Shown: positions 22,891-34,657, counted from the stretch's first letter. The stretch is 64,000 nucleotides of DNA from Endothia cerciana (GCA_026119935.1 JALRMH010000047.1:62001-126000); one strand, 5' to 3'. Notes: a model not told the origin generated them from the letters alone. A program made the numbers and translations.

Positions 22891-23085
22891 ATGTCTGTTG
22901 TATTAGTGGACCGAAGCTCTAATGCACAACAAACTATTATCGACGGGCTCTTTTCACTGCTATCTATAGCGAGACTGGTGTATAGGAGCGTTACCGCCCC
23001 CTCTCCCCCTCCGATGCTCTCCCGCGGGTCCTTTGTCATTGGAGATATCGAGGACACTGACTGCTCAGGCTATTTTGATTGCTAA
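22891..23085 (+). other. short open frame, not supported as a gene
   Basis: A 64-codon frame between two pseudogenes without a recognisable domain or splice signals. Listed only because nothing else covers the gap. Confidence 0.15.
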
Positions 23086-23114
23086 GCAATCTCTTACGTA
23101 GGCCAACAAGGCGA

Positions 23115-23850
23115 CTATAGTGCTTTGAGGTCTTCTAGTAGTTGTTGCACCATCTCCCCAACCACCTCCCAACCCTTCTCATTCATATGCAAGCCATCCT
23201 TGAAATACTGCCTGAGGTCCCTATTTTGCTCTTTAGCAAGGCTTATTAGCTTGTCGAAGATATCGACTAGGATTATATCCAAACCTTCGTCCTTGAGCTT
23301 ATATCCCAACTAGCATACACAGTCTGCATACTACTTAGTTAGTGCAGAGGTCCGAATCTTGCCTCTCCCTAGCGCCTCATCCCAAGCAGTACGACTGATT
23401 TCATCAAGTGGCGACGGCGTTATGAGTATGATCATCTGTTTGTCTTCAATAATATATTTAATGTCTGATGATATTTTCCAGGTTATTCTAAAATTCGTTT
23501 AAGGGTATGTGCTGTCCGTGCTCAGGGATGTGGGCATCATTAGCGCCCAGGAGAATGATCTGCGAATCTTAGAGGGTGTTACGACAGAAAATAGACAGCA
23601 GTATGTATACTACACAGATCTTGCCAGTCTTTGGAACAAGTTCTGGCACCCTTTGCAATACTTGAGATGTATTGTAACTAATGAGTCCCCGAACAGTAAC
23701 ATCCCAATATCCAACTGTATGTAACTTTAGTACTAGACGGCAAAAAATGTGAGTTGATTTGACATACCTCTTTAGATGCTATTGAAAAACGGAGTTTTTG
23801 CAACATTATCGAACTGAGAATCCCCCAGTAGCACAACTTTGGAAACTGGT
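23115..23850 (-). pseudogene. SGNH/GDSL esterase (isoamyl acetate hydrolase-like), nonsense-damaged
   Basis: On the minus strand the family blocks appear in order: KVVLLGDSQFDN (block I, Ser, near 23820), GYWDVTVRGLISYNTSQ after a probable intron (GTATGT...TACAG; block II Gly), LLGANDAHIPEHGQHIPLNE (block III GxND), IILITPSPLDE, and DGLHMNEKGWEVVG (block V Asp-His). The catalytic Ser, Gly, Asn, Asp and His are all retained. Stops interrupt it (NSI*R, NEF*NNL, LTK*YADC, VC*LGYK); the last two fit CAG-to-TAG. Known relatives hydrolyse short acyl esters. The gene is dead by nonsense changes rather than by loss of its active site. Confidence 0.65.
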
Positions 23851-23865
23851 TTCTATCGATCTGTC

Positions 23866-24843
23866 AATCTAAGCAGTGCCTACTAGTCTAAGCAAAAGAC
23901 TTACAACACCCAAGGCTTGTAGATAGCACCGAAAGGCCAGCTGCCACTGTATTTGATCCTTCTGATATTTTGACATTTAGCATTGAGGGGCTTGTTGTCA
24001 CATTAGCTATGGACTGCTTCATCTATCTTCGGCCCTTACATCGCCGGATCATACGGACACCTCTAATAAGTCTGGGGTACGCTAATCCTGCTTAACTCCA
24101 TTATACCTCGGAATTACAAGCGCAGCTTTGAATTCAGCTGGCGATCGAATCGCTTCCCAAAGTTTTTGTAAGGAAGATAGGAGAATTACTCTGTATCCAC
24201 GAATAATTTTTTAACTCATTTAATGCTGAAGGTCGGCTGAAAGTTGAAATCCGCAGGTTTGAAATAAAAACCAATAATGCCAAGAATTTAGATTTAGCGT
24301 ACCGCCTTCCGCTCGGGCATGCTGCAAGCAAAATTAGCATCGCAGCCCGGGATTGCAACGGACAGCAGACAGAGCCTTCATGTTCTCATGGATTATAAGC
24401 CATGTCTTCTGCCCGAGCGAGCATGCGCTACAGTAGGCATTGTTCGTCCAGTGCATCCATGATCAGCAGAAGCGCTAAAATAAAAGGTACAATTTTGATA
24501 TCAACAGGGATATACTTTCGGTGTGTTTGCTCAGGCCACCGATGAGGCTCTTTTGCATGACACTCTGTGCCTGCTGTGGTACGCAGGTGGTTCGCTAAGG
24601 CAACCAGCTAATATGGTAATGGAAAACTCCTGAAGCTACTCTATTGCAATGCAGCCCTATCGGTCTCAGTAGAACCTCTCTTTACATCCTGGGTTTACTA
24701 CATAAGGCTCATAGTGGTCTCGCTTTTGTGACACAACAACCTTCCTCCATCACTACTATCATTATCAGAAGAGCTTGAATCAGCATCTGAGTAAAATCTA
24801 TCTAATTTTTTTCCTTAGCTCCCTGTGGTCAGCTACATGTACA
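23866..24843. other. intergenic
   Basis: No supported gene; short frames only. Confidence 0.4.

Positions 24844-24845
<2 letters not shown>

Positions 24846-24882
<37 letters not shown>
24846..24882. repeat. CT/CA dinucleotide microsatellite
   Basis: A run of CT followed by about nine CA units just upstream of the Est1-type gene. Confidence 0.9.
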
Positions 24883-24884
<2 letters not shown>

Positions 24885-24925
24885 CTCTCTGCGCACTACC
24901 GCTTCGAACCGCAACGCAAGATTTC

Positions 24926-26968
24926 ATGGAAGACAGCACGTCTCAGATCGAAAGACCTCCCAGTGCCAACCTCTGGACCGAAGGCGACCCTGCTCCGACC
25001 AGGTCAAACGCCGCCCCCACGACCCCGCAACACAAAACAAGAGGCGCGACGGCGAGGCGACAACATGCAGCGGCTCGGGCCAGTGCTGCCCAGGCTGCAG
25101 ACGAGAAAGAACCAGACTCCGTGACAGTGATGATTCCGCAGACAGAGACGCGGCCCATCTCACAAGAGCAGCTTGTAGCAGAAGTCAAGGGCATCTACGC
25201 GGGCCTTATGATAGTCGAATCCAAGTGTATCGAGGTTGATACAGCACAGGCGGACGGCACTGCTAGAACTGCTAAGCTCAACAATAAACAGTAGCAGGCT
25301 CTAATCGCTCTCTACCGGACGCTTCTTTATAAGCACTATAACTTCTTCCTCGCCTCTTAATACCCTTCTGCTTCGCCTGCCCTCTGCAGGCTCTCTCAGA
25401 AGTACGTAATGCCGGCTAGGATATAGAGATACAGCATCTACTCGTTCCTAGAGCTGCTTCGATCTTGCCTGCTTGCCTTGCTAGAGTATATACTGACCTT
25501 TATCTACTTAGCCTACTCTATAATAGCTCTGCTCTACGAGACTGTTCTGTCCTTTGAAGATACTTAGATCAAGTGCCTAGGAGATCTTAGCAGATACTGT
25601 ATAGCTATTAAGGACAAGGATATTCGCGATAGGGAGATCTAGACTAGTGTTAGTAGATATTAGTACAGGAAAGCTAGCGATAAGGCCTCTAAGACTAAGC
25701 GCCTTTACTACCACCTTGCGATCTTATCTAGGCTTAATGCTTATTAGCAGCTCTTCTACTACTCGAAGAGTCTTTGCGTTGCTTATCTGTTTAAGTCTGC
25801 ATATAATAGTATCCTTACTCTTTTCAAACCTATTTTTAACGATAACTAGTATAACTTGCTAGTTTCAGAGTTTACTTTTGTCAAAGCACACGCTATCCTC
25901 TTTATCATCTCTAATACTAATAAGGAGGAGAAGTTATTTCCTGAGCCTGTGGACCGAATAATAGCTAATTATATTATAACGAAGACTGACTTCATCTCGC
26001 GCCTCGATTATACCATCTCGCGGTGTGCTAAAGGCTAGAACATAATAGGTGGTCAGATTGCGATTTCCAATAACAACGCAATTTTAGAATACAGCAAGAC
26101 GGATGCTAATGCACAGGGGAATAAGAATGTCATTCTCGCTGTATTGACTGCCCTTAAGACTGAGAATGCCGAGAGAGCCGAGAAAGCTGAGGACGCTGCG
26201 ACTGCAGCGGATGCAGCGGATGCTGGCGATGATGTGCCTATGGATGGCTCGGAAGCCGACAGCACAGAAACAGATAGCGAACCCGTCCCATCCGAAATAT
26301 TCGGCATAATTCGGGACTTTGTCAAAGATTACAACTATGTTATGTTCAATCGCTATAGCGATAACAAGATCATAAGCTACCTACACGTCCGGCTCACCTA
26401 TATATACTATATAGCCAAGAACAAAGTCGCGATGAAGTATCTCGAGGATTACTTTCTATAGGCACAGGTTACCCGCCTTTTGAATCTACTTGTTGTTGTT
26501 GATTTCAAGGACCTCGAGCGCACCGGGCGAGAGGAATTTCCCCGTCCTACCGATAGACCCCTTCCTGAGGACTGGACTATGCGAGGCTATCTGTGGGTGG
26601 AAGGCCTGTACCCAGACGGGTGGTTCAACTCAGATAAGTTCGAAGAAGATGAGAAGATCTTTGAGCTCCCGTCCATGAGGGATCACCGGCGCACACGAAA
26701 TCTCTGGCTCGGCCGCAGACTGGCGTCCTTCCAAAAATGGATCATCTACGACAAGGAATCAGGGCAATTTCAGTGCAAACATGTTGTCAGTCACCAAGCA
26801 GGTTGCCTTGTACATGGCAGCCTGCCCAAGACGCCCACCGAGGTCGCCAGGACATCTGAAACAGACAGCACGGCTACCATGACTGATGAGGTGGCCGACT
26901 CGGACCCTAGATATGACAAGTCAGAGTCGGAAGACGCCTCATCAATGGTGGTCGAGGGCGCTGACTGA
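24926..26968 (+). pseudogene. Est1-type DNA/RNA-binding domain gene with a RIP-damaged middle
   Basis: From the ATG at 24926 the frame is intact to 25292 (…MIPQTETRPISQEQLVAEVK…). A damaged middle then carries repeated stops while keeping the family text: ALIALYRTLLYKHYNFFLAS, MPARIWRYSIYSFLELL, TFIYLAYSIIALLYETV, LYYHLAIL, QLFYYSKSLCV. Stops such as KQ*QALIAL, EDT*IKCLGDL, DREI*TSV and YFL*AQVTRLL stand where Trp or Gln is expected. The C-terminal 160 codons (26480-26968; MRGYLWVEGLYPDGWFNSD) are again intact and acidic at the end. Fungal genomes often hold many copies of this family; the canonical Est1/SMG6 domain acts in telomere or RNA work, but the role of these copies is unknown. The mutated part is strikingly TA-rich and the ends are not. 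Confidence 0.75.
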
Positions 26969-27639
26969 GCCGGAAATTCATTTCAACCTTCTTTTGTGCT
27001 CTTTCCTCATTATCCATGATAGCAAGTGGTGAAGGTTTTCTCAAATATCAAATGTGAAGAAATAGACAAGCAGAAAAGTTAAAATATATATAAAGAACAA
27101 GGAAAGGGAGAAGAGAGAAGATATAGCTTTATATGAGTTTTGCAATAAAGTCACAGACATAGACTTGGCGTGCAGCTTTTCAGTCATGCTAGTGGCAAGG
27201 ATATCTCGCGAATAGGGCCACCCGGTGTAAATCTAACTACAATATTTTGCTTTGCTGCTGCAGACAAGAGCCGGCCGAGGTTCTACTCGCAGCCTAGATC
27301 TACAAAGGGGGACTCGCGACCTGTTGTCGAGGAAATATATAATCCTTTGATTGACACGCCTCGTTAGCAGTATGGCTTTAAATTGTAGTCAGTCAAGCGG
27401 ATGTCTCGCTTCGTCAGAATTGCTCGATGAGACAGGCGAGCGGAATTGCGGTCCGGTAGTCCCTAAGACATGATCATGCTCTCGGCTTTGTCTCCTTTAC
27501 GTAAATGATAATCGTAATACCGAAGTCCAGAAGTCCAGCGCTAATCCTCTATCTGAGCTATCAGCACGGATGCCTCGAGTTTTTCATTGAGCCATGTGCG
27601 GGGTAGCTACCATAAACTACTGCTGGACTCGGAACGATA
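26969..27639. other. intergenic
   Basis: No supported gene. A/G-rich around 27050-27130, then short frames. Confidence 0.4.
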
Positions 27640-27644
27640 TTTTG

Positions 27645-28469
27645 GTCCCTGCTGACCCGTCCAGCAGGCATATCAAACCGCCCTGGATTCGAACGCCGGT
27701 GCCTTCATCGAGACAGCTAAGGGACGCATTCTCGAGGATGGATTCTACAACCTCCAGGATAATGATATGGGTGCGCATATACTGGATTTGCAGCGGAAAA
27801 GGTTTCCTCTCCACACGGCGGAGGGGATCGACTTTCTTGCAGACCATATCTTGAACAATCCCGTAAGTGAGTTTGTCATTCTCATCACTTTAAGCTTATC
27901 TAAAATACATGAAAGCGTATACAAAGTATTCTCGAAGCATTTTTCGGCGGGAGCAAGTGTGTTCTCGTACACTATTTGCGATATGGTGCAGCGCCAGCTA
28001 TCGAACATCTCTACCACAGAGGCACCGATGCTGGTCAACGCGCTATTATCATTTATTTACCTAGTCACCGATCCCGCGTAGAATTCTACCCTAGGTCTCA
28101 CCAATGCTTTCTTCCTACAAAAGCAGGGACAAGGGGCGCATATGAGATCGATGCATCTGCGCTCGAGGAAGCTGGCTATAGGCCGGAGAGCCTAGAATTC
28201 GAAGCTGGCGGCTTGTACGTTGATCACTGTTCTTTTTTGTTCTTCTCCTCCCAGTTTAGTAACGCTTTGCATCCAGAGTGGTTGCCGATGCTCGGCTTAG
28301 TTGTGAAATTTGTGCCGGATATGCAATTGAAATCATGTTTGTGGCGGAACAGCTAACTCCCTGGCTGAAACGGATGCGTCTTGTGACCTCGAATGGGCTT
28401 AAGGAGAAGATTGAAAAACTGCAGACCGATAAAATTGGGACGAACTTTGAATTGGAAGCAATAGAGTGA
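27645..28469 (+). pseudogene. phytanoyl-CoA-dioxygenase-like oxygenase, degraded or incompletely resolved
   Basis: A frame at about 27650-27860 encodes ALDSNAGAFIETAKGRILED and a DMGAHILDLQ stretch after a TGA at about 27652. Later frames at 27960-28214 (RAIIIYLPSHRSRVEFYPRSH) and 28277-28469 (VVADARLSCEICAGYAIEIM) join through a 62-bp intron 28215-28276 (GTACGT...CCAG), giving GGLVVADARL. The RVEFYPRSH and GGLxxxDARL patterns recall fungal non-haem Fe(II)/2-oxoglutarate oxygenase-like proteins. The link between the first and second parts (27860-27960) needs an intron or a frameshift that I could not settle. Family call is tentative. Confidence 0.4.
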
Positions 28470-28540
28470 GATTTCTATCAATCATACTTTACCCCCTTCC
28501 TCGATCTCGTCTTGGAAATACGATGAAATGGATGTAACTT

Positions 28541-29304
28541 TTAAAAAGGAGCAAATGGCGACCGGTATACAGATGGTTGTATGTCAAAGGCTGCAGGATC
28601 ATCCACCATGAAAGAACTGTTCGATGATAAATCCCCAGGCATAGCTATATCAAGTCCAGCTACTATAGCTTCAACCTCAGGCAGAACGTCAAACTCAAGC
28701 CCAGCTGCTGGCATAGACTTGACTTCAGGCCCAGCAGCAGATGGTTGCTACCCCAGGTGCGCCTAAGGTTAGCTAGAATGATAATAAATTACAGAAAATT
28801 TACAAAAGGGACTTACAATGTTTTACTCGTCTGCCAGATTCGGAAGCTGAATCTGACAATTTTCTTTTCTTCTCAAGTTGGATTCTGGCGAGCTCCAGCC
28901 ATTCTTCACGAGCACTTTCCATATACGTTCTTTTCGCCTTACTGGCTCTCATGTGCTCTGTATCTCTCACCTTTTCAAAATGTTCAACAAGTTCATCTGC
29001 TTTTGAGTAGACCTTAAGACAGACTACACAAGTCTCTAGGCATTCAAGTCCTGCATTCAGATCAGCAGCAAATAATAGAAGCGGAGCAGTAAGACATACG
29101 CGCTAGGACACAACGAAGGCTGATGTGAGAACCATCACCAACAATATTTTGGTGGTCGTCAGCCTCATTTTGCTGATACTCGTCCTCATTTGACATTGTT
29201 GAATTTGCATCAGGAGAATTTTGTGCATTTGATGTTCTCTTGCGAAACTCGGGCGACGCATGATTTTGTACCGAGACTGATTCTTGCAGGTAGAGATTAC
29301 GCAT
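28541..29304 (-). CDS. small spliced C2H2-type zinc-finger-like protein
   Basis: Three exons fit in frame: 29304-29100, 29050-28817 and 28707-28541 (introns of 49 and 109 bp; donors GTATGT and GTAAGT, acceptors GCAG and CCAG), giving 201 residues. Exon 2 holds CLETCVVCLKVYSKADELVE followed by HF and a later EH, a C2H2-like unit, then a charged helix (REEWLELARIQLEKKRK) with a basic patch suited to nuclear import. Exon 3 is acidic and hydrophobic (FDVLPEVEAIVAGLDIAMPG), like an activation region. Exon 2 lacks an early ATG, so single-frame scanning misses it. No break is seen, which makes it an intact gene among pseudogenes. Function unknown; the acceptor of exon 3 is the least certain part. 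Confidence 0.5.
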
Positions 29305-29997
29305 AGGCTATTTAAGAGGTGTGGCCCCGTGCTCTCCTAGCGCTATGCTAGGGCATAAAAAGTTAACTTTGTGATGAGACTCAGCTCCCCGGGTGTCGAT
29401 GCAATACTGCTGCACTGGTTGCCGAGCATCAAGTTTGGTGAGAGATGGCTCTTGAACACTAATGCAGCTGCATTAGCTGCCGAGCGTCAGTTTATGTGGA
29501 AAGCAGCTTATCGGCACTAATGCATACATTATGTTCAAGGATTGCTGGGAAGATTATTACACAAATAAGGTTTTAGGGAATCTGGAGAAAAAAGCAATAT
29601 TAAGCAAAAGTAACTAAGGCTGCGGCTAGTCCTTTCTTGCCACTCCTGTCCCCTACCACGATTGATGGGATTGACAAGAATAGTACTCAATATCTCCATA
29701 ATTGGCTTATCTAGAAAGGTCCAATGCGGATGACAACCTTATATGTGTGCAAGGAGGACCAGGCAAATTGACTACTACCCAAGGGTATAGACTTGATCCC
29801 CAGCTACATGATCGACATTGCACCTTCTCGAATCAGGACACGGCCCTTTTCTAGGCTACGAATCAGCCAGGTTCTAAGGAACATTCATAGTACTTCGGAA
29901 GTAACGGCCAAAGCTGATTGAAGAGCGCTGTGTCCGTGATGTTGGATCTCGCCAACTTGGCGTGTTGTCTCCACTTGTTCCGAGTGACCTGTTTCGT
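29305..29997. other. intergenic
   Basis: Short frames only; no domain seen. Confidence 0.4.
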
Positions 29998-30024
29998 GAA
30001 TCTGCATGTTGGATGGGTTATAAC
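29998..30024 (-). repeat. gypsy LTR end, related to the LTRs at 4.6 and 5.5 kb
   Basis: Read on the minus strand it begins TGTTATAACCCATCCAACAT, differing by one G/A from the start of the LTRs at 4650 and 5553. Downstream sequence diverges, so the other end of this LTR was not found. Confidence 0.5.
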
Positions 30025-30174
30025 ATCTTGAGTCTCAAGCTTTAGCTGTATGTCAAAATTCTTGTAGACGGATGCTGATATCCGAGGTATGGTGTCCCCA
30101 ACGCCTGTCCGTCTCTTTCTCTTCCTCCCTATCTGTCCACCCTTCTTCCAAGGCCTCATCCGAGCATGCCAACA

Positions 30175-30372
30175 TGCTTTCCTCTAGTAATCTGGAGACC
30201 TGGCACCTCCGAACTGAAGGCGGCTGCAAGCTCTGAGTCACTGAGTCTAGCGAAGCCTTTTCTTGCGCGTTTAGGACAATGAAATGGGCGAGTATGTTTG
30301 TTCATGTGCTTCCTCCTATCACATTTGCGCTGGAAAGCTTTCCCGCATCCCTCCCAGGTATATTTGTACTAG
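30175..30372 (-). pseudogene. degenerate C2H2 zinc-finger fragment
   Basis: On the minus strand the frame gives YTWEGCGKAFQRKCDRRKHM followed by NKHTRPFHCPKRARKGFARL. This follows the C2H2 pattern, but the first Cys is Tyr (TAT) and a later Cys is Arg (CGC), so two fingers have lost ligands. No ATG or complete gene is present. It overlaps the flank of the LTR end at 30.0 kb. Confidence 0.45.
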
Positions 30373-30375
30373 TCA

Positions 30376-31264
30376 TCGCTCTCTGTCGTGATTTGTTTAT
30401 TTGCAGGGCCTGTAGGTGGTGAGATTGATATGAGGGCAGATTGAGTTATCTTCTCGGAACTAGGAGGGCGAGAAGAGGAGAGCCAAGCGCTGATACATAT
30501 TGGCTGAAGTACGTGATATCATGATATTTGTGTACTAGGGACATAGGCAATCTCACGAAAGCTCTTACATTGTGTATATAGAGTCAAATAGCAGTGTCAA
30601 ATACAAGCGTTGAACGAAGGCACTGGGTCGTAATACCTAGCCAACTGATGCTTGCATATTCATTAGATTATGTCAGATTTCTTCTTCTTAATCTCTATTC
30701 AAGAACAAAGAATCTAATTAGTAATACATGCCTAGCAGACGGCTTGTAAGGCACAGTGGTAGCTTTTCGTGATCAATATAGCCAATCCACTCTTTCTACT
30801 CCTGATTGCAGGCATACTTTTAGGTTAGTCCAATGATCGCGTCACTCAGAGTGATATGCGGCTTTTTGGGATTAATGCAATAACGGGTGCCAGTAGCGAC
30901 AAGCGGCAGCCGGGTGGTTCAGTCTTCCCTCCTCGCTGCTTACAAAATTCATGGTAACCAGTCGAACTTGATCAGCGAAAGATTGGGTGTGTTTCAATAT
31001 AATTCCCGCTAGAGTTCGCAAAGGGCGGCATGATCCACACTGGAATGGGGCAGGTGACAGATCAACCAAGGCAAAAGCATATTTACCGTTAGCACTTCAT
31101 CCCGCGCGACATTGCTTCACAAGCAACGAAACTTTCTCAAGATACAGCTATAAATTTGCATGATACAATTTGTAGACTTGAAAACATTGATTCTTCTGCT
31201 CATCGGACTTCCACTTAATACTCCTTAGCCTTGAGCTTCAACTCTTATCAGTGATATTGAACAG
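30376..31264. other. intergenic
   Basis: No supported gene or repeat. Confidence 0.4.
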
Positions 31265-31573
31265 ATGGATGAGTACATCAAAGAAGAAACCCGAGCAATC
31301 CTCGGTCCATTATACTGCGCCTCCTGTCATTCAGGCCCTCTGGATTCAGCTTTCCAGCAGATAAAAACCTCCCGGATCATGTGCTGGTGCTGCGCATTCA
31401 AGCCCTCACCCTCGCACAGGCACCTATTTGATATATGGATGACAGATTGGTACCTGAGGAAAGGACGTCTTCAATCAGTCAGTATTGCATCTAGTCCCAG
31501 TACTCTTGCGATAGCTAAAGTGTTGACACTGGAAAGCAGAGGCCAATATTGTCGTTTCCATGCCGGCCTATGA
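31265..31573 (+). CDS. hypothetical Cys-containing protein, 102 aa
   Basis: An ATG-started frame with two close Cys pairs (CASCHSG and CWCCAFK, residues about 18-45) and a following aromatic helix-like stretch (LFDIWMTDWYLRKGR). I do not recognise a family. The Cys pairs could bind zinc but spacing matches no named finger. A pyrimidine-rich leader lies just upstream. No frameshift or stop is visible; expression is unknown. Confidence 0.35.
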   Translation: MDEYIKEETRAILGPLYCASCHSGPLDSAFQQIKTSRIMCWCCAFKPSPSHRHLFDIWMTDWYLRKGRLQSVSIASSPSTLAIAKVLTLESRGQYCRFHAGL

Positions 31574-32116
31574 TCTGCCAGCTATTACGAACTGAACCAG
31601 AGTGTGGCATTGCCTAGCAGAAGCCAAATGGTACCGCAACACAAGCTAATTCAAGTCAATTACAGTGGCATGCAGCTTTTCGACGCTAAAGCAGCCTTGG
31701 TACCCATGAGCCATATGGGTTGGAGAGGGGCAGCCACGAACTGACTACTGATAGATATACAGGGAAGCTGATCTTTTATTAGTTAAACTATTCAGCCTTG
31801 CGCTGAACCCCCGCGTAGCGACAGCCTCTCGTCTGAACTGGGTTAGAGTATTCGGTTTTTAGCTGAATCTACAGGGGTCAGCTACATTTCTGCAGGCGGA
31901 AATGGTTATGAGGGTTGATGGACTTAGCACTGATGGGTGCGAGTATTATAAGGACAAAAGTTCGCACCGATAGGTGCCACCCAGGGCAATAGTACAGGGA
32001 AATCATCGATTGGTTATCTAAACGGCCCAAGATTGAGCCTTGCCCGCGCAGAAGTGCAGACTGGGATACGGACTAACGAGAAAACAGCGCAAAAAAACTG
32101 CCGTCCGGCAGAGCGG
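31574..32116. other. 3' flank of the helicase with a palindrome pair
   Basis: No gene. It contains the fourth pair of GCACC-type palindromes (31927-31940 and 31964-31977) and a small hairpin TTCAGC/GCTGAA at about 31790-31807. Confidence 0.5.
31927..31977. repeat. palindrome pair, downstream of helicase
   Basis: GCACTGATGGGTGC (31927) and GCACCGATAGGTGC (31964), starts 37 bp apart. Same motif as in the three introns of the helicase gene, here about 140 bp past its 3' end. Confidence 0.8.
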
Positions 32117-33233
32117 TCAGCATAGAATCACATGTTCACCATGCGAGGCTACCTCCTGCTCCTCATAACCCTCATCATAGTTCTCCTCATCGCCAATGCC
32201 AGCCTCCGGACCGGACGCCTTGTCGCCACCGTCAGATCCTGCAGGGTTGGGGCCACTCTGTTCCTGCTGCGCTCCCTGGTCCATCTTCACATCGTCCTCG
32301 ACATCGTCCTCGACATCGTGCTTCGCGTCGTCCTTCACGTCCTCGGCCTTGGCGTCAGAAGCCTCCTTCTTCTTGGGGCCGCGAGGCTTCTTGCCCTTGG
32401 TCGGGGTGGTCAGCGGGTCGCAGGCCTTGCGCTTCTTGCTGGTGCCGAACTCGTGCGTGGCATGCTTGTTGCGTTGCCGGTCGATCCACTCCTCCTGGCG
32501 TTTCGAGACCAAAGCGTCCAGATAACCAAAGGTCAGATCACCAGAGCGCGGTACAAGATCATTCTCGAGATCCTCAGCATATGCCTTGGGTGCAATGTCA
32601 ATATACTTGGTCATCTTCTCCAGAAGCTCGCCAAAGGCCTTCTGGTCAACCATATCGTAGTCGGTGGTCAACAAGAATTTGGCCAGCAGCTGGTGGAAGT
32701 GGGCGAATGTGCGGGTCTCGACAGAGTTAAAGTCCTGGATCTGCCTAGGGTGCACAGATTCCCAGACATACCGATTGAACGGCTGGCTCCACATGACCCG
32801 CAGGACGTTGTATGCCAGCATGACACGCAGCTTGTCGAACGGCTCCAGCCACTCTGGGAACTTCAGTTCTGCCAACAGCGACTGGACTTCCTTCTTGGCG
32901 GCCTTGTGCTCATGGAGATCGTAGGGCTGAATCCAGGGTACGCAGCACGGTCCAGGTGACAGGCTTGGTCTGCCCGACACGGACAACCCGCCCACGCATC
33001 TGTCCCGCTGTGCCGAAGTTCCACGGATACTGCACCTGGATGCCATAATTACAGTAATAGTGCAGTGCAGGTTGAGGCCTGCCGAGCCACAGCGCTGGTT
33101 GAGTACCATGACGTTGATGTTCGACTTGGGATCATTGAACTTTCCAATGGCGGCAGACTTTTCCGCGGCTGTCATCACTGCACGGATAGAAACGACCAAG
33201 AGACAGGCTTTCTCGAGTATAGCGACCAACAGC

Positions 33234-33361
33234 CTATGATTTGGTCAGCTTAAGGTCACGGATAAGCGAGTTGGCACCAAAGGGTGCAAACTTTGGGGGG
33301 GGGGGGGTTTCAGAGGGGTTGGCACCGATGGGTGCCAACCCTATTCCAAACCAGTACTCAC
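33234..33361 (-). other. helicase intron 3 with palindrome pair
   Basis: Donor GTGAGT at 33361, acceptor CATAG ending at 33234. Contains GCACCGATGGGTGC (33322-33335) and GCACCAAAGGGTGC (33274-33287), separated by a C-rich tract on the sense strand that includes a run of about 12 C. Confidence 0.8.
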
Positions 33362-34657
33362 AGTTGCTCCTAAGGAGTAGCAACCATCACAGGGGTTCTC
33401 TCACGCTAGGCTGCGCGTGTAGCAGCGATCTCGAGCACGTGTGTGTTGATCAGCAACTTGCACAAAATGCGGCTTAAGACAGCCTTGCGCTCTGTAAGGA
33501 TGAAATCGAAAGGGTTGTCACCATAGCCGAGCATTTGCAGGTATAAGAGGCCCGAGTCGCCCGTGCGCTGGAGGACGGCTTCCGTGTGCTCAGCGCCGAA
33601 GGTAACTAGCCCACCATGCCCTAGCTCATGTGTCTCCACGTAGTGCAGGGGGATACCATCGCCAGGGCAGACGAACCAGGGTGAACCATCCGCGTGGTCG
33701 GGGAGCTGGGTGATAGTATTCATGCCGCGGCGCATGCTGAGGCAACTGAGGATTTTGCGCACAACGTCCCGGTCGTCGTGGCTGTATTTGTAGCCAGGTG
33801 CCAGCGACCACTATTGCCATCCTTGCTTGAGAAAAGCGCTAATTAGCTCTTTCTTGCGCAGATCATTGAGGACATCGAGGAGCCCGCGCAAATATCCGTT
33901 ATCGCCTAAAATTTTCTCATCAAGGGTGGAAGTCCCACGGGGTGAGGGCAAGTTCAAATTCTCCCAGAAAAGACTCGCCAGCCCATAGTAATCCGACAGC
34001 TGGTTAATTGCTGGGGTAGCCGACACCATGACCAGGGAGGGCAGGGTTGGTATCAGCGTCGGGACAGTCCTTGTAGGCGGCGCGGATCATCATCCGGACT
34101 GCGCGCGACCATCCGGTATTTTGATTGCGCACTGTATGGCACTCGTCCAAGATGATGTGCTGCAAGTAAAACCCCTCTGGGAAGCGGACCATGCGGTACT
34201 TGCGGTAGAATCTGGGTTGCAGATCGACCATGTGGCCACCAACGAACGTTGCGCTCAGTGGGCTTGCCGGCCTCCTTCCATTCGCGAATGAGACGATTGC
34301 GGATGTTTGTTGGGATGTCGCGAACCTCGGCAACTTCTGCCTCTGCCACAGTCCTGCCGCCCTCGTCTGTGGTGCTCGAGGCAGCATTGTCGGTATCTGC
34401 CATGGGCCACCTGCTCCAGGGTCTGGTAGAGGCGCAGCTAGAGCAGAGGCGCCTTCGTACTCAGCCTCAACCGCCTTGCGGATCAGGGCAATCTGGCCTT
34501 CGTCATAGCCAGGGTCGAGGTCATGCGTATCATGCTCCCATATGCCGTAGTCGTAGGGCATCTGGTTCAGGCCGGTGACATACGTCATGTCCCATACCTT
34601 CCTGAGCAGACGGGAAACGGTCGTCGAATATGAGAAGATCCAGATTTTGCGCATATT

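Noticed and set aside
24846..24882. CT/CA repeat as a possible CRISPR or structured array
   Set aside because: A plain dinucleotide microsatellite in a eukaryotic genome; no spacers.
28581..28766. Plus-strand Ser/Pro-rich frame
   Set aside because: Antisense to exon 3 of the spliced minus-strand gene, which joins two other exons in frame.
29273..29340. Similarity of GAGACTGATTCTTGCAG near the start of the small zinc-finger gene to the 223-bp LTR
   Set aside because: The exact match is only 17 nt and the flanks diverge; this could be chance at this window size.
32132..32959. Plus-strand frame of 275 codons rich in Leu/Val
   Set aside because: Antisense shadow of the acidic, Lys-rich C-terminus of the helicase.
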